From positions 2,480,001 through 2,544,000 of the forward strand of contig CAVWSB010000011.1 of NCBI GenBank assembly GCA_963757565.1: DNA of 64,000 nucleotides. Direction: 5' to 3'. The notes under the pieces are model-generated. The model saw only the letters and a list, made by a program, of their open reading frames with translations. It was not told the origin of the DNA and did no database searches. Below, piece by piece: positions 7,908-20,661 of this stretch (positions are counted from its first letter, which is position 1; each line of letters begins with the position of its first letter). This stretch comes from PALSA-894 sp963757565 (GTDB lineage: Bacteria > Pseudomonadota > Alphaproteobacteria > Rhizobiales > Xanthobacteraceae). The translations under genes and the position numbers were made by a program.

Positions 7908-9483
7908 ATGAACAGCGAACACCTCATGTGGCAAACAGCGATTGATGACATCCTCATCGTCGGCGGCGGGCTCGCGGGCCTGTTCTGCGCGCTGAAGCTC
8001 GCGCCCCGCGCGGTGACCATCGTCACCGCAGCGCCGCTCGGCGACGGCGCGTCAACCGCGTGGGCGCAGGGCGGGATCGCCGCGGCGGTTGCCGAAGGCG
8101 ACACGCCAGAGGCGCATGCGCGCGACACCATCGCGGCTGGTGCGGGCCTGGTGGACGAAGCCGTGGCCTTCGCGATGGCACGCGAGGCGCCTGATCGGAT
8201 CCGCGATCTGCTCGCCTACGGCGTACCGTTCGACAAGGATCTCGAAGGCCGCCTGACGGTCGGGCGCGAAGCCGCGCACTCAGCCGCCGCATCGTGCATG
8301 TGCGCGGCGATCAGGCCGGTCGCGCCATCATGGACGGCTCTGGTCGCGGCGGTACGCAAGACACCAAACATCCGCGTGGTGCAGGGCGTGGCCGAGGAGC
8401 TGACGACGCAGAATGGAGCCGTCACCGGACTTCTGGCGCGCCTCGCGGATGGAACGCTCATGAACATGCCGGCGCGCGCGGTGGTGCTCGCGTCCGGCGG
8501 CCTGGGGCATCTCTACGCGGTCACCACAAATCCCGGCGAGGCACGCGGCCAAGGCATCGCCATCGCGGCGCGTGCGGGCGCGGTGATCGCCGATCCGGAG
8601 TTCGTTCAGTTTCACCCGACCGCGATCGACATCGGCCGCGATCCGGCGCCGTTGGCGACGGAAGCCATTCGCGGCGAAGGCGCATGGCTCGTCAACCGCG
8701 CGGGCAAGCGCTTCATGCTGGCGATCCATCCCGAGGCTGAGTTCGGCCCGCGCGACATCGTGGCACGCGCGGTATTTGCCGAGCGCCAGGCCGGGCGCGG
8801 CGCCTACCTCGACGCGCGCGAGGCGATCCCGAATTTCGCGCAGCGTTTTCCGGGCGTCGACGCATTCTGCCGCAGCGCCGGCATCGATCCGGCGCGCGAC
8901 CTGATCCCGGTCGCCCCGGCCGAGCACTATCACATGGGCGGGGTCGCGACTGATGAGCGCGGCCGCACGTCGCTCGAAGGATTGTGGGCGGCCGGCGAAG
9001 TCGCCTGCACCGGCGCACACGGCGCCAATCGTCTGGCGTCGAACTCGTTGCTGGAGGCCGCGGTCTACGCGGCACGCATCGCGGACGACATTGGCGGCCG
9101 TGAACTACCCGCTCGCGCGTTCAACTCGAACCCGACGCCGCGCGGTGTTGGAAGCGCGGCCGATCCGGTTCGCGAGCAGGAACTTCGTGCGCTCATGTCC
9201 GCGCATGTTGGCGTCGATCCGCGGCGCAAACGGCCTGCGTTATGCGCTCGGCGAGATTGCCCGCATGGAGCGCGAGGCGCGCTCGCCGCAACAGCGCAAC
9301 ATGGCGATCGCCGCCCTGCTCGTCACCGCCGCCGCGCTGAAACGAACCGAAAGCCGTGGCGGACATTTCCGGACAGATTTCCCCGACGCCGATCCGGCGC
9401 AGGCGAAGCGCACCTTCATGACACTTGCCGACGCGCGCGCGATCGCCGCATCGGCCGTTCCGGTCGAAAGGGCCGTCGCATGA
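7908..9483 (+). CDS. nadB: L-aspartate oxidase NadB (three frame breaks)
   Basis: NadB oxidises L-aspartate to iminoaspartate with FAD, feeding NadA. Visible are the FAD Rossmann motif (ILIVGGGLAGLFCALKL), GASTAWAQGGIAAA, FVQFHPTAI, ATEAIRGEGAWLVN, HYHMGGVATDERGRTS and GLWAAGEVACTGAHGANRL. The frame leaves and returns at about 8282 and 8335 (between them the correct frame reads IVHVRGDQAGRAIMD) and shifts again near 9215, after which VIRGANGLRYALGEIARMER follows; the C-terminal helix ends at 9483. The stop overlaps the nadC start (ATGA), typical of translational coupling. Breaks are most likely sequence errors. Confidence 0.92.
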
Positions 9484-10349
9484 CTTCCCTGCTCTGCCCC
9501 GATGCGTTCCTGTCTCCGCTCGAAATCGAGGATGCGGTCCATCGCGCACTCGCCGAGGATCTCGGCCGCGCTGGGGATGTCACGTCGATCGCGACCGTGC
9601 CGGAAGGGACCCGCGGCCGTGCGGTCGTGGTCACACGCAAAGGCGGCACGATCTCGGGTCTGCCGTTGGTCGAGGCGACGCTGCGCAGGCTCGATCCGGC
9701 GGTCTCGATCACGGCGCACGCGCGCGATGGCCGGGCTGCCGCCGCCAAGGCGAAGCTGATGACGATCGAAGCCGATGCACGCGCGCTGCTCGCGGCCGAG
9801 CGCACGGCGCTCAACTTCCTCGGTCAGCTTTCCGGCATCGCGACCGCCACCGCTGGCCTCGTCACATTGATCGCGCACACCAGGGCGCGGGTCTGCTGCA
9901 CGCGCAAGACAACGCCCGGGCTGCGCGCCTTACAAAAATACGCGGTGCGCTGCGGCGGCGGCTTCAACCACCGCTTCGGGCTCGACGATGCCATCCTGAT
10001 CAAGGACAACCACATCGCGGTCGCGGGCGGCATCGCGGCGGTGCTCAAGCGCGCGAAGGCGGTGGCTGGCCACCTGGTCAAGATCGAGATCGAAGTCGAT
10101 ACGCTCGATCAGTTGCACGAAGTGCTGGCGGCAGGCGGCGCCGATGTCGCGCTGCTCGACAACATGAGTCCCGCCGACATACGCAAGGCGGTCGAACTGG
10201 TTGCCGGCAAACTCGTGCTCGAAGCGTCCGGCGGCATCACGCTTGAAACCGCCGCGGCGGTCGCCGAGACCGGTGTTGATTATCTATCGTCAGGTGGCAT
10301 CACGCATTCGGCGCCGAGCCTGGACGTGGCGCTCGACATCGCGATGTAG
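9480..10349 (+). CDS. nadC: Nicotinate-nucleotide pyrophosphorylase NadC
   Basis: A 289-residue quinolinate phosphoribosyltransferase, converting quinolinate and PRPP to nicotinate mononucleotide, the last step of the de novo pathway encoded here. The frame is intact. Diagnostic segments are the N-terminal ALAEDLGRAGDVTS, the active-site CTRKTTPGLR followed by EK-type loop ALQKYAVRCGGGFNHRFGLDDAILIKDNH (split here for description), EIEVDTLDQL, LLDNMSP, LEASGGITLETAA and the C-terminal VDYLSSGGITHSAP. It starts inside the nadB stop codon, so all three nad genes form one operon. Confidence 0.96.
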   Translation: MTSLLCPDAFLSPLEIEDAVHRALAEDLGRAGDVTSIATVPEGTRGRAVVVTRKGGTISGLPLVEATLRRLDPAVSITAHARDGRAAAAKAKLMTIEADARALLAAERTALNFLGQLSGIATATAGLVTLIAHTRARVCCTRKTTPGLRALQKYAVRCGGGFNHRFGLDDAILIKDNHIAVAGGIAAVLKRAKAVAGHLVKIEIEVDTLDQLHEVLAAGGADVALLDNMSPADIRKAVELVAGKLVLEASGGITLETAAAVAETGVDYLSSGGITHSAPSLDVALDIAM

Positions 10350-10357
10350 CTCGGCGC

Positions 10358-11898
10358 CTACATCTTCGTCGCGGCATCCGCCGTGTAGGTCGCACTGCCC
10401 CACGACGGCTCATCGGAGCCGTCGCCCCATTCGCGCGGGCGATAGAAGTTGTGCAGGCCGATCTTGGCATTCTTGTTCATCGCGCGCACCCAGTAAGGAT
10501 GCACGTAGTACGCATGATAGTGCGTCGCCTTCGCGACCTCGGGCAGCCACAGCTTGCCGTCGAGCGTCTCGCGCGCGATGCGTTGCGCGCGCACCCACGA
10601 TTCCTGATCGGTCACGACATCCGGGATGCCGTCGCACGCGAAGGTGAACTGGCAGGCAAGATGGCGGTGGGCGTTCTGATAGATGACGCCGCAGACGTCG
10701 TCTCGGATAGTAGCCGGAGAACACGCGGTTCATCACCACCTGCGCGACCGCGATCTGCCCGCGCACCGGCTCGATGCGCGACTCGAAATAGACCGCGTTG
10801 GCGAGGCACTTCTCCGCCTTGGCGCGCTTCGTGCCGATGAGGCTCAGCCGCTCGGCCGGGCTTTGCGGGTGCTGATCGCGCCGGTGACCTCGCCTTTGCC
10901 GGCGACGGTCATGCCGGCATCCGGCGGCGGAGCGAGTCGCGCGGCACGGGCGCGGCCAGCGCTTGGCATGCTCCGGACCGGCGCGGTCGGCTGCGACGCG
11001 ATCGGCACCGGGCTTCGCATCGAACGGATTGCCCTGCCGGCCGCGCGGCATCAGCAGGATCGGCTCCTCGCCGACCGCCCACGGCTCGATCGCGGCGAAC
11101 GTGCCGAACAGGTTATTGCCGAAATAGAACGCTCGGCCCTTCACCTCGGCGTTCAAGCCCTTCGAGGCTCGGCGGCGCGGTCGGGTAGAGGTCGGCCGGA
11201 TCGAGCTCGGTAACGATCGGCGGCATCGTCGGCGGATGCGAGGACGCATCTCAAGCGAGAGCGAGATGTCGTATTCGGGGAACGGCTCGAACGTGCATCG
11301 CGGCCTCGATCTCGTCCGGCCGCGTCGGCGCATTGCGGCTTGCGCGCGTCGCGCGCGAGTCGTCGGCGAGGATGACAGCCTGGAACGATCGGGAATTCTT
11401 CGCTCGCCGTGATCGATTCGGTCTCAAGCTCGGATCGGCGCTTCGGGCGCATCTGGAACGGGCGCCGGGTCAGGTTCGGCGTCGGTTTCGGCCGGCGGCC
11501 GGCTCGGCCGCTGCGGAGCGCCCGGCTGAAGCCGATCGCCCTTGCGGTCGCGATTGATCGACGGGCGCGCGCTGGCCAATGTCGCGGCGTGGCGCGTTGC
11601 TGCCGTTGATCGAGCCGACGATGTCGCCGGTCGGCTCGAGACTCGCAAGCCTGACGCTTCGGCGCTTCGGGAATGTGCGGTGCCGATCGGGCGCGGCAGG
11701 CTGGAACATGGCGGCGTGGATGGTGCCGAAGGGCGAGGCGATCGCGTGCTCGCGAGCGCGTGCGGCAATCGTCGGCTGCTTGCGAATCAGCGCGCCGAGA
11801 TCCTGCTACGCCGATTGGGTCGCACAAGAGGAAGAAGAGGCCGGCGAGACCGAAGGCGGCGAGCTCCGCCGTCCTCGGCCTGGAACGCGATGGACCAT
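10358..11898 (-). CDS. SleB-type cell wall hydrolase (several frame breaks)
   Basis: The C-terminal hydrolase_2 / SleB domain is clear: KCLANAVYFESRIEPVRGQI, AQVVMNRVFSGYYP, CQFTFACDGIPDV, ATHYHAYYVHPYWVR and FYRPREWGDG, with the family's catalytic-type glutamate in YFESR. The reading frame must be pieced together: breaks are visible near 10700, between about 11150 and 11470, and near 11800-11850. Before the domain lies a Pro/Arg-rich linker and, at the 5' end, a hydrophobic stretch (AAFGLAGLFLLC) fitting a signal or anchor helix after an ATG at 11898. Such enzymes cleave peptidoglycan outside the inner membrane. The 5' boundary is uncertain. Confidence 0.75.
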
Positions 11899-12057
11899 AC
11901 GCTCACTCACGCAACGCTGTACGCGACACACACGAGACGATGATGACGCCGGCTTGATTAAGATTGACTCATCGGCGACTGGCCGAACGATTAATGCTTA
12001 TGCGGGATTAACCTTGAGATCGCGTTAATCGCGCGCGCGTCGAAATACGGAGGGAAA

Positions 12058-12984
12058 TTACGTGGCAAGGCGCGCGGCAAGTTCGCGCGAAATCGCGCGC
12101 TCGCGCGTGAAAGGCCCGCTCCGCTGCTGCGCATCTCTTTCGCGCAGACGCCGAGTCCGGCGGAGCCGAAGCGCGCGCGCATCGCCTGCTCGATCCACAA
12201 TTCTTCCTGCGTTGCGCCGCTGATCGGCGAGACGTTTACCGTCCGTTAACCATGCGCGATGGTCGCCGAGCGCCGCCGCGAGCTCATCAAGCCCTTCGCC
12301 GCGCGCGGCCGCGACGAGCACGACCGGCGCGCGGAACTCGCCTTCGGAATAAAGCGTGAGCGCGCCTTCGACGTCGGCGCGCGTGCGCCGCGCCTCCCGA
12401 CCATGTCGGCCTTGGTGACCGCGACGACGTCGGGCAATTCGGTCACGCCCGCCTTCATGAATTGCAGGCTGTCGCCGGAACCCGGCTGCACGCAGAGCAG
12501 TACCGTGTCGGCGACGAACGAGATGTCGGCTTCGGACTGCCCGATGCCGACCGACTCGATCAGCACGAGATCGTAGATCGCGCGCATCAGCACCATCGCG
12601 GCGACGGTCTGATCCGAGAGACCGCCGAGCCGGTCGCGCGCCGCCATCGAGCGCACGTAAGACGCCGCGATCCTCCGGGTCGGTCGCCATGCGGGCGCGG
12701 TCGCCGAGCAGCGCGCCGCCGGTGCGGCGCGAGGACGGGTCGACCGCGATCACGCCGACGGTTTCGCCCGCGGCGCGCGCGCGGGCGATCAATGTGTTGG
12801 TGAGCGTCGATTTGCCGACGCCGGGCGGGCCCGTGAGGCCGATGACATGCGCGCGCGGCGCCGCGCAGGCTTCATCGAGCAGACGCTGGCAAGCGCATCG
12901 GTATCCGCCTCGCGTTTCGATCGCGGCAAGCGCGCGCGCGATCTCGCGCTTGTCGCCGGTCTCGCCGATAGGGATGGCGATCAT
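12058..12984 (-). CDS. meaB: MeaB/ArgK-type G-protein chaperone of methylmalonyl-CoA mutase (frame breaks)
   Basis: MeaB guards and loads cobalamin enzymes such as methylmalonyl-CoA mutase in propionyl-CoA metabolism. Segments in order are AHVIGLTGPPGVGKSTLTNT (Walker A), VIAVDPSSRRTGGALLGDRA, DLVLIESVGIGQSEADISFV (switch region), LLCVQPGSGDSLQFMKAGV, VAVTKADM (specificity motif) and the C-terminal ELWIEQAMRARFG. The frame breaks at least near 12660, 12400 and 12210, the pieces lying in different minus-strand frames without loss of conserved residues. I place the start at ATG 12984; an ATG at 13068 is possible. The mutase itself is not in the window. Confidence 0.85.
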   Translation of the reverse strand: MIAIPIGETGDKREIARALAAIETRGGYRCACQRLLDEACAAPRAHVIGLTGPPGVGKSTLTNTLIARARAAGETVGVIAVDPSSRRTGGALLGDRARMATDPEDRGVLRALDGGARPARRSLGSDRRRDGADARDLRSRADRVGRHRAVRSRHLVRRRHGTALRAAGFRRQPAIHEGGRDRIARRRRGHQGRHGREARRTRADVEGALTLYSEGEFRAPVVLVAAARGEGLDELAAALGDHRAWLTDGKRLADQRRNAGRIVDRAGDARALRLRRTRRLRERDAQQRSGPFTRERAISRELAARLAT

Positions 12985-13175
12985 CAGGGAAGCGATACCG
13001 CGCTGCGATCGCGAATTCCATGCGATCACGAGCCGTCCGCGCGCGAGCGAGATCCCTCGCAGCGCCATCGCGATCACGACCAGAAATACGCGGCTGGAAG
13101 TCGCGACTCGGGCTTCACGACAGCGAGCCCGCCGCAGGCCGACGACAATGTAGCGAGATGCGGTGCGGTCTGCAA

Positions 13176-15994
<2,819 letters not shown>

Positions 15995-16108
15995 CTGGGA
16001 CCTCAAACGGGAAATCCCGCGCCGACAAGCGGCGCAGGCAATAGCGCCTACCGTATTGAGAACTCAGACAATCGGGAGATTGTTCCGCACTGCAGCAAAA
16101 TGCTGGTG

Positions 16109-16258
16109 TCAGCGTAGCAGGTGCGGAAACAGGCCGAGCAGGCCGGTGATAATGAGATAGATCGCCACGATGAAATTCAGCAGCCGCGGCATGAGGAGAA
16201 TGAGCACGCCGGCAATGAGCGCCACGATCGGTGCCAGGTGGGCCATGGTAATCGTCAT
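16109..16258 (-). CDS. DUF3096 small membrane protein
   Basis: A 49-residue peptide almost entirely made of two hydrophobic helices (LAPIVALIAGVLILLMP and FIVAIYLIITGLLGLFPHLL), which is the DUF3096 pattern known from many proteobacteria. The ATG at 16258 has GGAG seven bases upstream, which decides the start against longer in-frame starts. It follows the cytochrome gene on the same strand after 88 bases, so co-expression with the dehydrogenase is possible but not shown. Function unknown; inner-membrane location is inferred. Confidence 0.75.
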   Translation of the reverse strand: MTITMAHLAPIVALIAGVLILLMPRLLNFIVAIYLIITGLLGLFPHLLR

Positions 16259-16346
16259 AAGCAAACTCCGCGGCCCCCGGTCAGGCAGACCGGCCGGGCC
16301 GAATCCGGTCTGCACATGATTGTACCCAACATCGCGGCCGAAGCCT

Positions 16347-17609
16347 TCAGTCCGATCGGACGCGGAGATCCGCGCGCGCATGCGTCACCGTATCCTCCGA
16401 CACGGCCGGCGCGGCGGGCTTCCAGGCGTTGCGGATGTAAGTCAGGACCGCGGCAACATGTGCGTCGCTGAGCTGCCAGCCAAAGGACGGCATCCCCGGA
16501 GCGGTCGGCTCTTCGGCGGTCGCGACACTGCGCGCCCCGCGCAGCACGACGCGGATGAGCGACGAGGGATCGCGCGCGCGTACCGCGGGCGCATCCGCAA
16601 GTGATGGGAAGAGATGCGGGGTACCGCGGCCATCAAGCCCGTGACAGGCGGAGCACTGATCGCGGTAGATCGCCTGCCCGGCCGTCATCACGGGATCGGA
16701 TAACGGCGTGGGGCTGGTGCCCTCAATCGCGCTTCCGGGGACGGTCTTGAGGTATGTAGCGATGGCCTGCAGGTCGCTGTCGGTCATCTTCGATGTTGAA
16801 TTCTCGATCTCCTCAGCCATCGGGCCGGTCGCGGTCGCGACCTTGTTGTGACCGGTCTTGAGATAGGTCGCGACATCGTCCTCCGACCAGCGGCCAAGCC
16901 CGGACACCTGATCGTTCGTCAGTTCGGGCGCGAACCAGCCCTGCACCAAGGAACCCTGAAACAACTCACCGGTCTTGTCGGAGCCCGCGACAGTCTTCGG
17001 TGTGTGACAGGCGGTGCAATGTCCCGGTCCAAGCACCAGATACGCGCCGCGATTCCACTCGGGCGACTTCGATGGATCGTTCCTGAATTCGCCTTCGTTA
17101 AAGTAGATCGCGTCCCACGCGCGCATCGCGGCGCGAAAGTCGAACGGGAACGGCAGCGTGTTCGTCTCGACCGCATTGTGCACGGCGGGCACCGTCGAGA
17201 GGTAGGCGTGGATCGCCTGAACGTCGTCGCGCGTCATCTTCGTGTACGACGTGTACGGCATCGCCGGATAAAGCCGCGAACCGTCCGGGCGAATGCCCTT
17301 GCGTACCGCGTTATCGAACTGCGCGTCGGTCCACGCGCCGATGCCGGTTTCGCTGTCCGGCGTGATGTTCGGCGACACGATACTGCCGAACGGCGTTTCG
17401 ATCGGACGACCGCCGGCGAACGGCTTGCCGCCATCGCGCACTGTGTGACACGCGACGCAGTCCGCGGCGGTCGCGAGATAACGGCCTTTTTCGATCTGGG
17501 TGAAATCCTGATCGCTGGCGCGCGCGGCGGTCACACCGGCGGTCGCGACGATCGTCGACATCGCGGCAGCCGCAAGTCCCCGCCGCGCTGTGTGCATGAG
17601 GTCACGCAT
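16347..17609 (-). CDS. Triheme cytochrome c subunit of membrane gluconate-type dehydrogenase
   Basis: A 420-residue periplasmic cytochrome with signal peptide (first 32 residues, ending ARA) and three CXXCH heme sites: CVACH near residue 53, CTACH near 200 and CSACH near 325. Spacing and the segment SPNITPDSETGIGAWTDAQF match the cytochrome subunit of gluconate 2-dehydrogenase and related sugar/alcohol dehydrogenases, which passes electrons to ubiquinone or an oxidase. Its ATG overlaps the stop of the GMC flavoprotein gene by eight bases, showing translational coupling. The last 15 residues replace the usual membrane tail with a polar end. Confidence 0.92.
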   Translation of the reverse strand: MRDLMHTARRGLAAAAMSTIVATAGVTAARASDQDFTQIEKGRYLATAADCVACHTVRDGGKPFAGGRPIETPFGSIVSPNITPDSETGIGAWTDAQFDNAVRKGIRPDGSRLYPAMPYTSYTKMTRDDVQAIHAYLSTVPAVHNAVETNTLPFPFDFRAAMRAWDAIYFNEGEFRNDPSKSPEWNRGAYLVLGPGHCTACHTPKTVAGSDKTGELFQGSLVQGWFAPELTNDQVSGLGRWSEDDVATYLKTGHNKVATATGPMAEEIENSTSKMTDSDLQAIATYLKTVPGSAIEGTSPTPLSDPVMTAGQAIYRDQCSACHGLDGRGTPHLFPSLADAPAVRARDPSSLIRVVLRGARSVATAEEPTAPGMPSFGWQLSDAHVAAVLTYIRNAWKPAAPAVSEDTVTHARADLRVRSD

Positions 17610-19377
17610 CGACCAACCGCCCGGGGTTCTTGAGGTATTGCTCGCGGATCGCCTTGGCGGCCCAGAACGTCAGCGCGCCGACCGTTCCGGTCGGGTTGTA
17701 ACCTGCGTTCTGCGGGAAGGCGCTTGCGCCCATCACGAACAGATTCGGCACGTCCCAATGCTGCAGATAGCGGTTGAGCGCGCTCGTCTTGGGATCCGTT
17801 CCCATAATGGCGCCGCCGTTGAGATGCGTCGTCTGATACTTGGTGATGTCGTACGGCCCCTTGCGCGGGCTCTTCACGGTCTGGCTCGCCCCCATCGCCT
17901 TGACGATGGCTTCGAGTTTGTCGGTGAGATAGGCGGCGGCCTTTAACTCATTGTCGTGAAAGTCGATGTTCATGCGCATCAGCGGCCGGCCAAAGCGGTC
18001 TTTGTAGGTCGGGTCGAGATCAAGATGAACGTCGCGATAGCTGTACATGCTGCCGTGGACTGCAGCGCCGCTTACCGTGCTCAGATAATTATCGCGTACG
18101 GCGTCTTTCCATTTGGCGCCCCATTTCGGCGTGCCGGGCGGCACCGGCGTGGTGGTGATCGGCCGGCCGTTGGTCTGGCCATGAGCGAAATACCCGCCGC
18201 CTACGAATCCAAGCCCGCTATGGTCGAAATTGTCACCGTTGAAGTCGTCGATGATCATTCCGATCGCGCCGGAGGCGATGAACGGGTTGAAATTGAATTT
18301 CTTGTTATCGAAAAATCCGTCGACGCCCGACATGGTCTGGTGCGTGTAGTTGCGGCCGACCACGCCGGTATTGGCCGCGGGGTCGTAGGGTTGACCGATT
18401 TTCGACAGCAACAGGAGTTGCACGTTGAAAATCGGGAATGCAGCAAGAATGACGAGATCGGCGGGCTGCTCCCATTCCTCGCCTGACGTGTCGACGAACG
18501 TGACGCCGGTGGCATGCTTGCCGGAGCGGTCGGTGTTGATCTTGGTGACTTCCGAATTGTCGCGCACCGAGAAATTTGATTTGCGCACCAGAACCGGCAG
18601 CACGGTGGTCTGCGGGCTCGCCTTGGAATAATTGGCGCAGCCGAACCATTCGCAAAATCCGCAATAGGTGCAGGGGCCGAGCCGCACGCCGAGCGAATTG
18701 GTATAGCCCTGCGACATGTTGCCGGACGGCTGCGGGAACGGATGATAGCCGAGTTCGCCCGCCGCTTTTCCGAACAGCGCATGGGCATACCCCTGCTTCA
18801 TCGGCGGATTCGGATAAGGCCGCGAGCGCGACCCTTCGAAGGGATTGCCGCCGGCCTGCTTCTGACCGTTGACAACGCCAGCCTGTCCGGAGGTGCCGCA
18901 TAGATATTCGAACTGGTCGTAATGCGGCTCGAGATCGTCGTAGGTGACGCCCCAGTCCTGGATCGTCATGTCCTCGGGCAAGGCCGCCGCGCCGTAGCGC
19001 TCGGTCAGATGTGTTCGCAGCACGAAATCCGACGGCAGGAAACGATAGGTCTGCCCGTTCCAGTGTACGCCCCCGCCACCGACACCGTTCGGCGGCATGA
19101 AGGCGCCCCAGGTGCGGATCGGCAGCGCCGTCTGGTCCTTGTTGTTGCGGAACGTGAACGTTGTCTGGTCCGGCCGCAGGAACAGTTCGTGACGGATGTG
19201 GTAGCGCAACTCATCCTGCGCGTAGGTGGTCGGAAAATCGGTCGGTGCGTCGCGCCACGGCCCGCGCTCGATCGCGATGACGTCGAGACCCTCGTCGGTG
19301 AGCTCGTGCGCCATGATCGCGCCGGTCCAGCCGAGACCGATGATCACCACGTCTTTCCTGGGAAGGATCCGCGCCAT
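17602..19377 (-). CDS. GMC-family flavoprotein, large subunit of gluconate-type dehydrogenase
   Basis: A 591-residue oxidoreductase with an N-terminal FAD-binding motif (VIIGLGWTGAIMAHEL, then IERG) and GMC C-terminal domain ending with YNPTGTVGALTFWAAKAIRE. A cysteine cluster (LGPCTYCGFCEWFGC) resembles the Fe-S motif reported for membrane FAD-dependent gluconate/fructose/glucose dehydrogenases, an electron relay to the cytochrome subunit. C-terminal NPTGT and the upstream HLNGGAIMG supply the usual His/Asn catalytic region. No signal peptide of its own: export is expected by piggy-back on the Tat-targeted gamma subunit encoded just upstream. The sugar acid oxidised cannot be fixed from sequence. 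Confidence 0.93.
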   Translation of the reverse strand: MARILPRKDVVIIGLGWTGAIMAHELTDEGLDVIAIERGPWRDAPTDFPTTYAQDELRYHIRHELFLRPDQTTFTFRNNKDQTALPIRTWGAFMPPNGVGGGGVHWNGQTYRFLPSDFVLRTHLTERYGAAALPEDMTIQDWGVTYDDLEPHYDQFEYLCGTSGQAGVVNGQKQAGGNPFEGSRSRPYPNPPMKQGYAHALFGKAAGELGYHPFPQPSGNMSQGYTNSLGVRLGPCTYCGFCEWFGCANYSKASPQTTVLPVLVRKSNFSVRDNSEVTKINTDRSGKHATGVTFVDTSGEEWEQPADLVILAAFPIFNVQLLLLSKIGQPYDPAANTGVVGRNYTHQTMSGVDGFFDNKKFNFNPFIASGAIGMIIDDFNGDNFDHSGLGFVGGGYFAHGQTNGRPITTTPVPPGTPKWGAKWKDAVRDNYLSTVSGAAVHGSMYSYRDVHLDLDPTYKDRFGRPLMRMNIDFHDNELKAAAYLTDKLEAIVKAMGASQTVKSPRKGPYDITKYQTTHLNGGAIMGTDPKTSALNRYLQHWDVPNLFVMGASAFPQNAGYNPTGTVGALTFWAAKAIREQYLKNPGRLVDA

Positions 19378-19384
19378 CTCCGCC

Positions 19385-20113
19385 TCAATGCTGCGGCGTC
19401 CACGCAGCCCGTCCCATGATGCTCACGGGGGGCAGCGGGAAGCGTTCGTTGTGGCGCTCGATCCAGTCGAGATAATTATAGCGCGCGCCCGGGTAGCCGA
19501 TCATTTTCCACGCGACCATGTCGCGATTGCCGCCGTAGAGCGGGTCGGCGAAGAAGCCCATTTGCAGGTCCTTCACGACATCCGTCATGAAGTCCTTGCC
19601 GTCGGCTCCCTCCAGTTTGAGGTCGCCGCTCTCCAATCCCTTGAGGACCTGATCCTTATTGTCGTCGGGCAGGTCGGCGAACGCCTTGCCGTCGTATTTC
19701 CGCCTGCAAAGCGCATCGAGCGCGGCCAGCGCCGTGCGGTATTTCTGCGCCGGGTCGTCCTTCGACTGCGGCCCGAAGTTCTTGGCGCCGTCGCGGAACG
19801 GGGGCCTGTTGTAGTGGCCTTCGTTGTGTCCGTACGGTCCGGCAAGCTGCCGGTCGAGAAAGACCGCACAGCCGGCATCTTTCCCCCCGGCCGATTGCGC
19901 ATCGGGCGGGATGATCCGGTCCGCGATTGCCTCGACGGCGCGCGCCTCGTCTGCGGTGAAGAAAGTCCAGGGCCCGGGCCGCACCGGCACCGGCGGACTG
20001 CCTGCGTTCGGCTCCCACGGAAGCCGCCCGGATAAAATGGAAGAACGCACCGGGGCACCGGTCAAAAGGAATAGAGCGGTCCCCGCCAAAAAGTCGCGCC
20101 GACGCAAAGTCAT
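19385..20113 (-). CDS. Gamma (small) subunit of gluconate-type dehydrogenase, Tat-exported
   Basis: A 242-residue protein of the gluconate 2-dehydrogenase subunit 3 family. The N-terminus has a twin-arginine signal (LRRRDFLAGTALFLL). Family segments are TFFTADEARAVEAIADRIIP (the core of subunit 3), LDRQLAGPYG, GFFADPLYGGNRDMVAWKMI and GYPGARYNYLDWIE. In characterised enzymes this subunit stabilises and escorts the flavoprotein across the membrane. It is the first gene of the gamma-flavoprotein-cytochrome operon, eight bases before the flavoprotein start. Confidence 0.92.
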   Translation of the reverse strand: MTLRRRDFLAGTALFLLTGAPVRSSILSGRLPWEPNAGSPPVPVRPGPWTFFTADEARAVEAIADRIIPPDAQSAGGKDAGCAVFLDRQLAGPYGHNEGHYNRPPFRDGAKNFGPQSKDDPAQKYRTALAALDALCRRKYDGKAFADLPDDNKDQVLKGLESGDLKLEGADGKDFMTDVVKDLQMGFFADPLYGGNRDMVAWKMIGYPGARYNYLDWIERHNERFPLPPVSIMGRAAWTPQH

Positions 20114-20232
20114 TTTGGATTACGTCCGGTCGCGCCCCGCCTTGTCCAAACAGGACAAGTTCCGAAACGTTCCCCTCCCGCGCCGAAATAAAGCGCGAAC
20201 ATGGTTGCGCGCCTCAGCAGCCGGGCGTTGAC

Positions 20233-20661
20233 TCAACCCTTGTCCGTCACACCCATCGCCTTGGCGATCACGCGGTAATCCTCCTCCTCGATGCGGAACG
20301 AGCCGCGCCGGAACGCCACGCCCCATGAGGCGCGGCCGCGCGTAAAGGACAGCGTGTCGAGCAGCGGCTTGATCGGTGCATCGTGCGCCTTGAGGAAGCG
20401 CACATCGCGCCGCACCGGCTTGAAGCCGCCGCCCACATCGGCGCGATACGCCTCGCCGGGCAGGATCTCGCCGATCGCGGTGAACGCCTGTACGGGCGCG
20501 CCCTCGCCCATCTGCTCGCGCGGCGAATAATAGACGATGCGGTCGCCGGGCTTGAGCCGCTCCACCGGCGAGGACTTGCCGTGCGAGAGCTGACAAAAGC
20601 CGCCCGCGACGCCGCGCATCACATGATCGCGGCTCGCAACGCCGATCCAGTACGATGTCAT
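20233..20661 (-). CDS. EVE-domain protein
   Basis: A 142-residue single-domain protein of the EVE / UPF0310 family (PUA-like fold). Landmarks are the start MTSYWIGVASRDHVMRGV, FCQLSHGK, LKPGDRIVYYSPRE and FTAIGEI, and the ending SFRIEEEDYRVIAKAMGV. EVE domains bind modified bases in nucleic acids in characterised cases, and stand-alone ones often sit near defence or stress genes. Here the start overlaps the stop of the upstream thioesterase gene by four bases (ATGA), so the two are co-translated; the functional link is not obvious. Confidence 0.85.
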   Translation of the reverse strand: MTSYWIGVASRDHVMRGVAGGFCQLSHGKSSPVERLKPGDRIVYYSPREQMGEGAPVQAFTAIGEILPGEAYRADVGGGFKPVRRDVRFLKAHDAPIKPLLDTLSFTRGRASWGVAFRRGSFRIEEEDYRVIAKAMGVTDKG

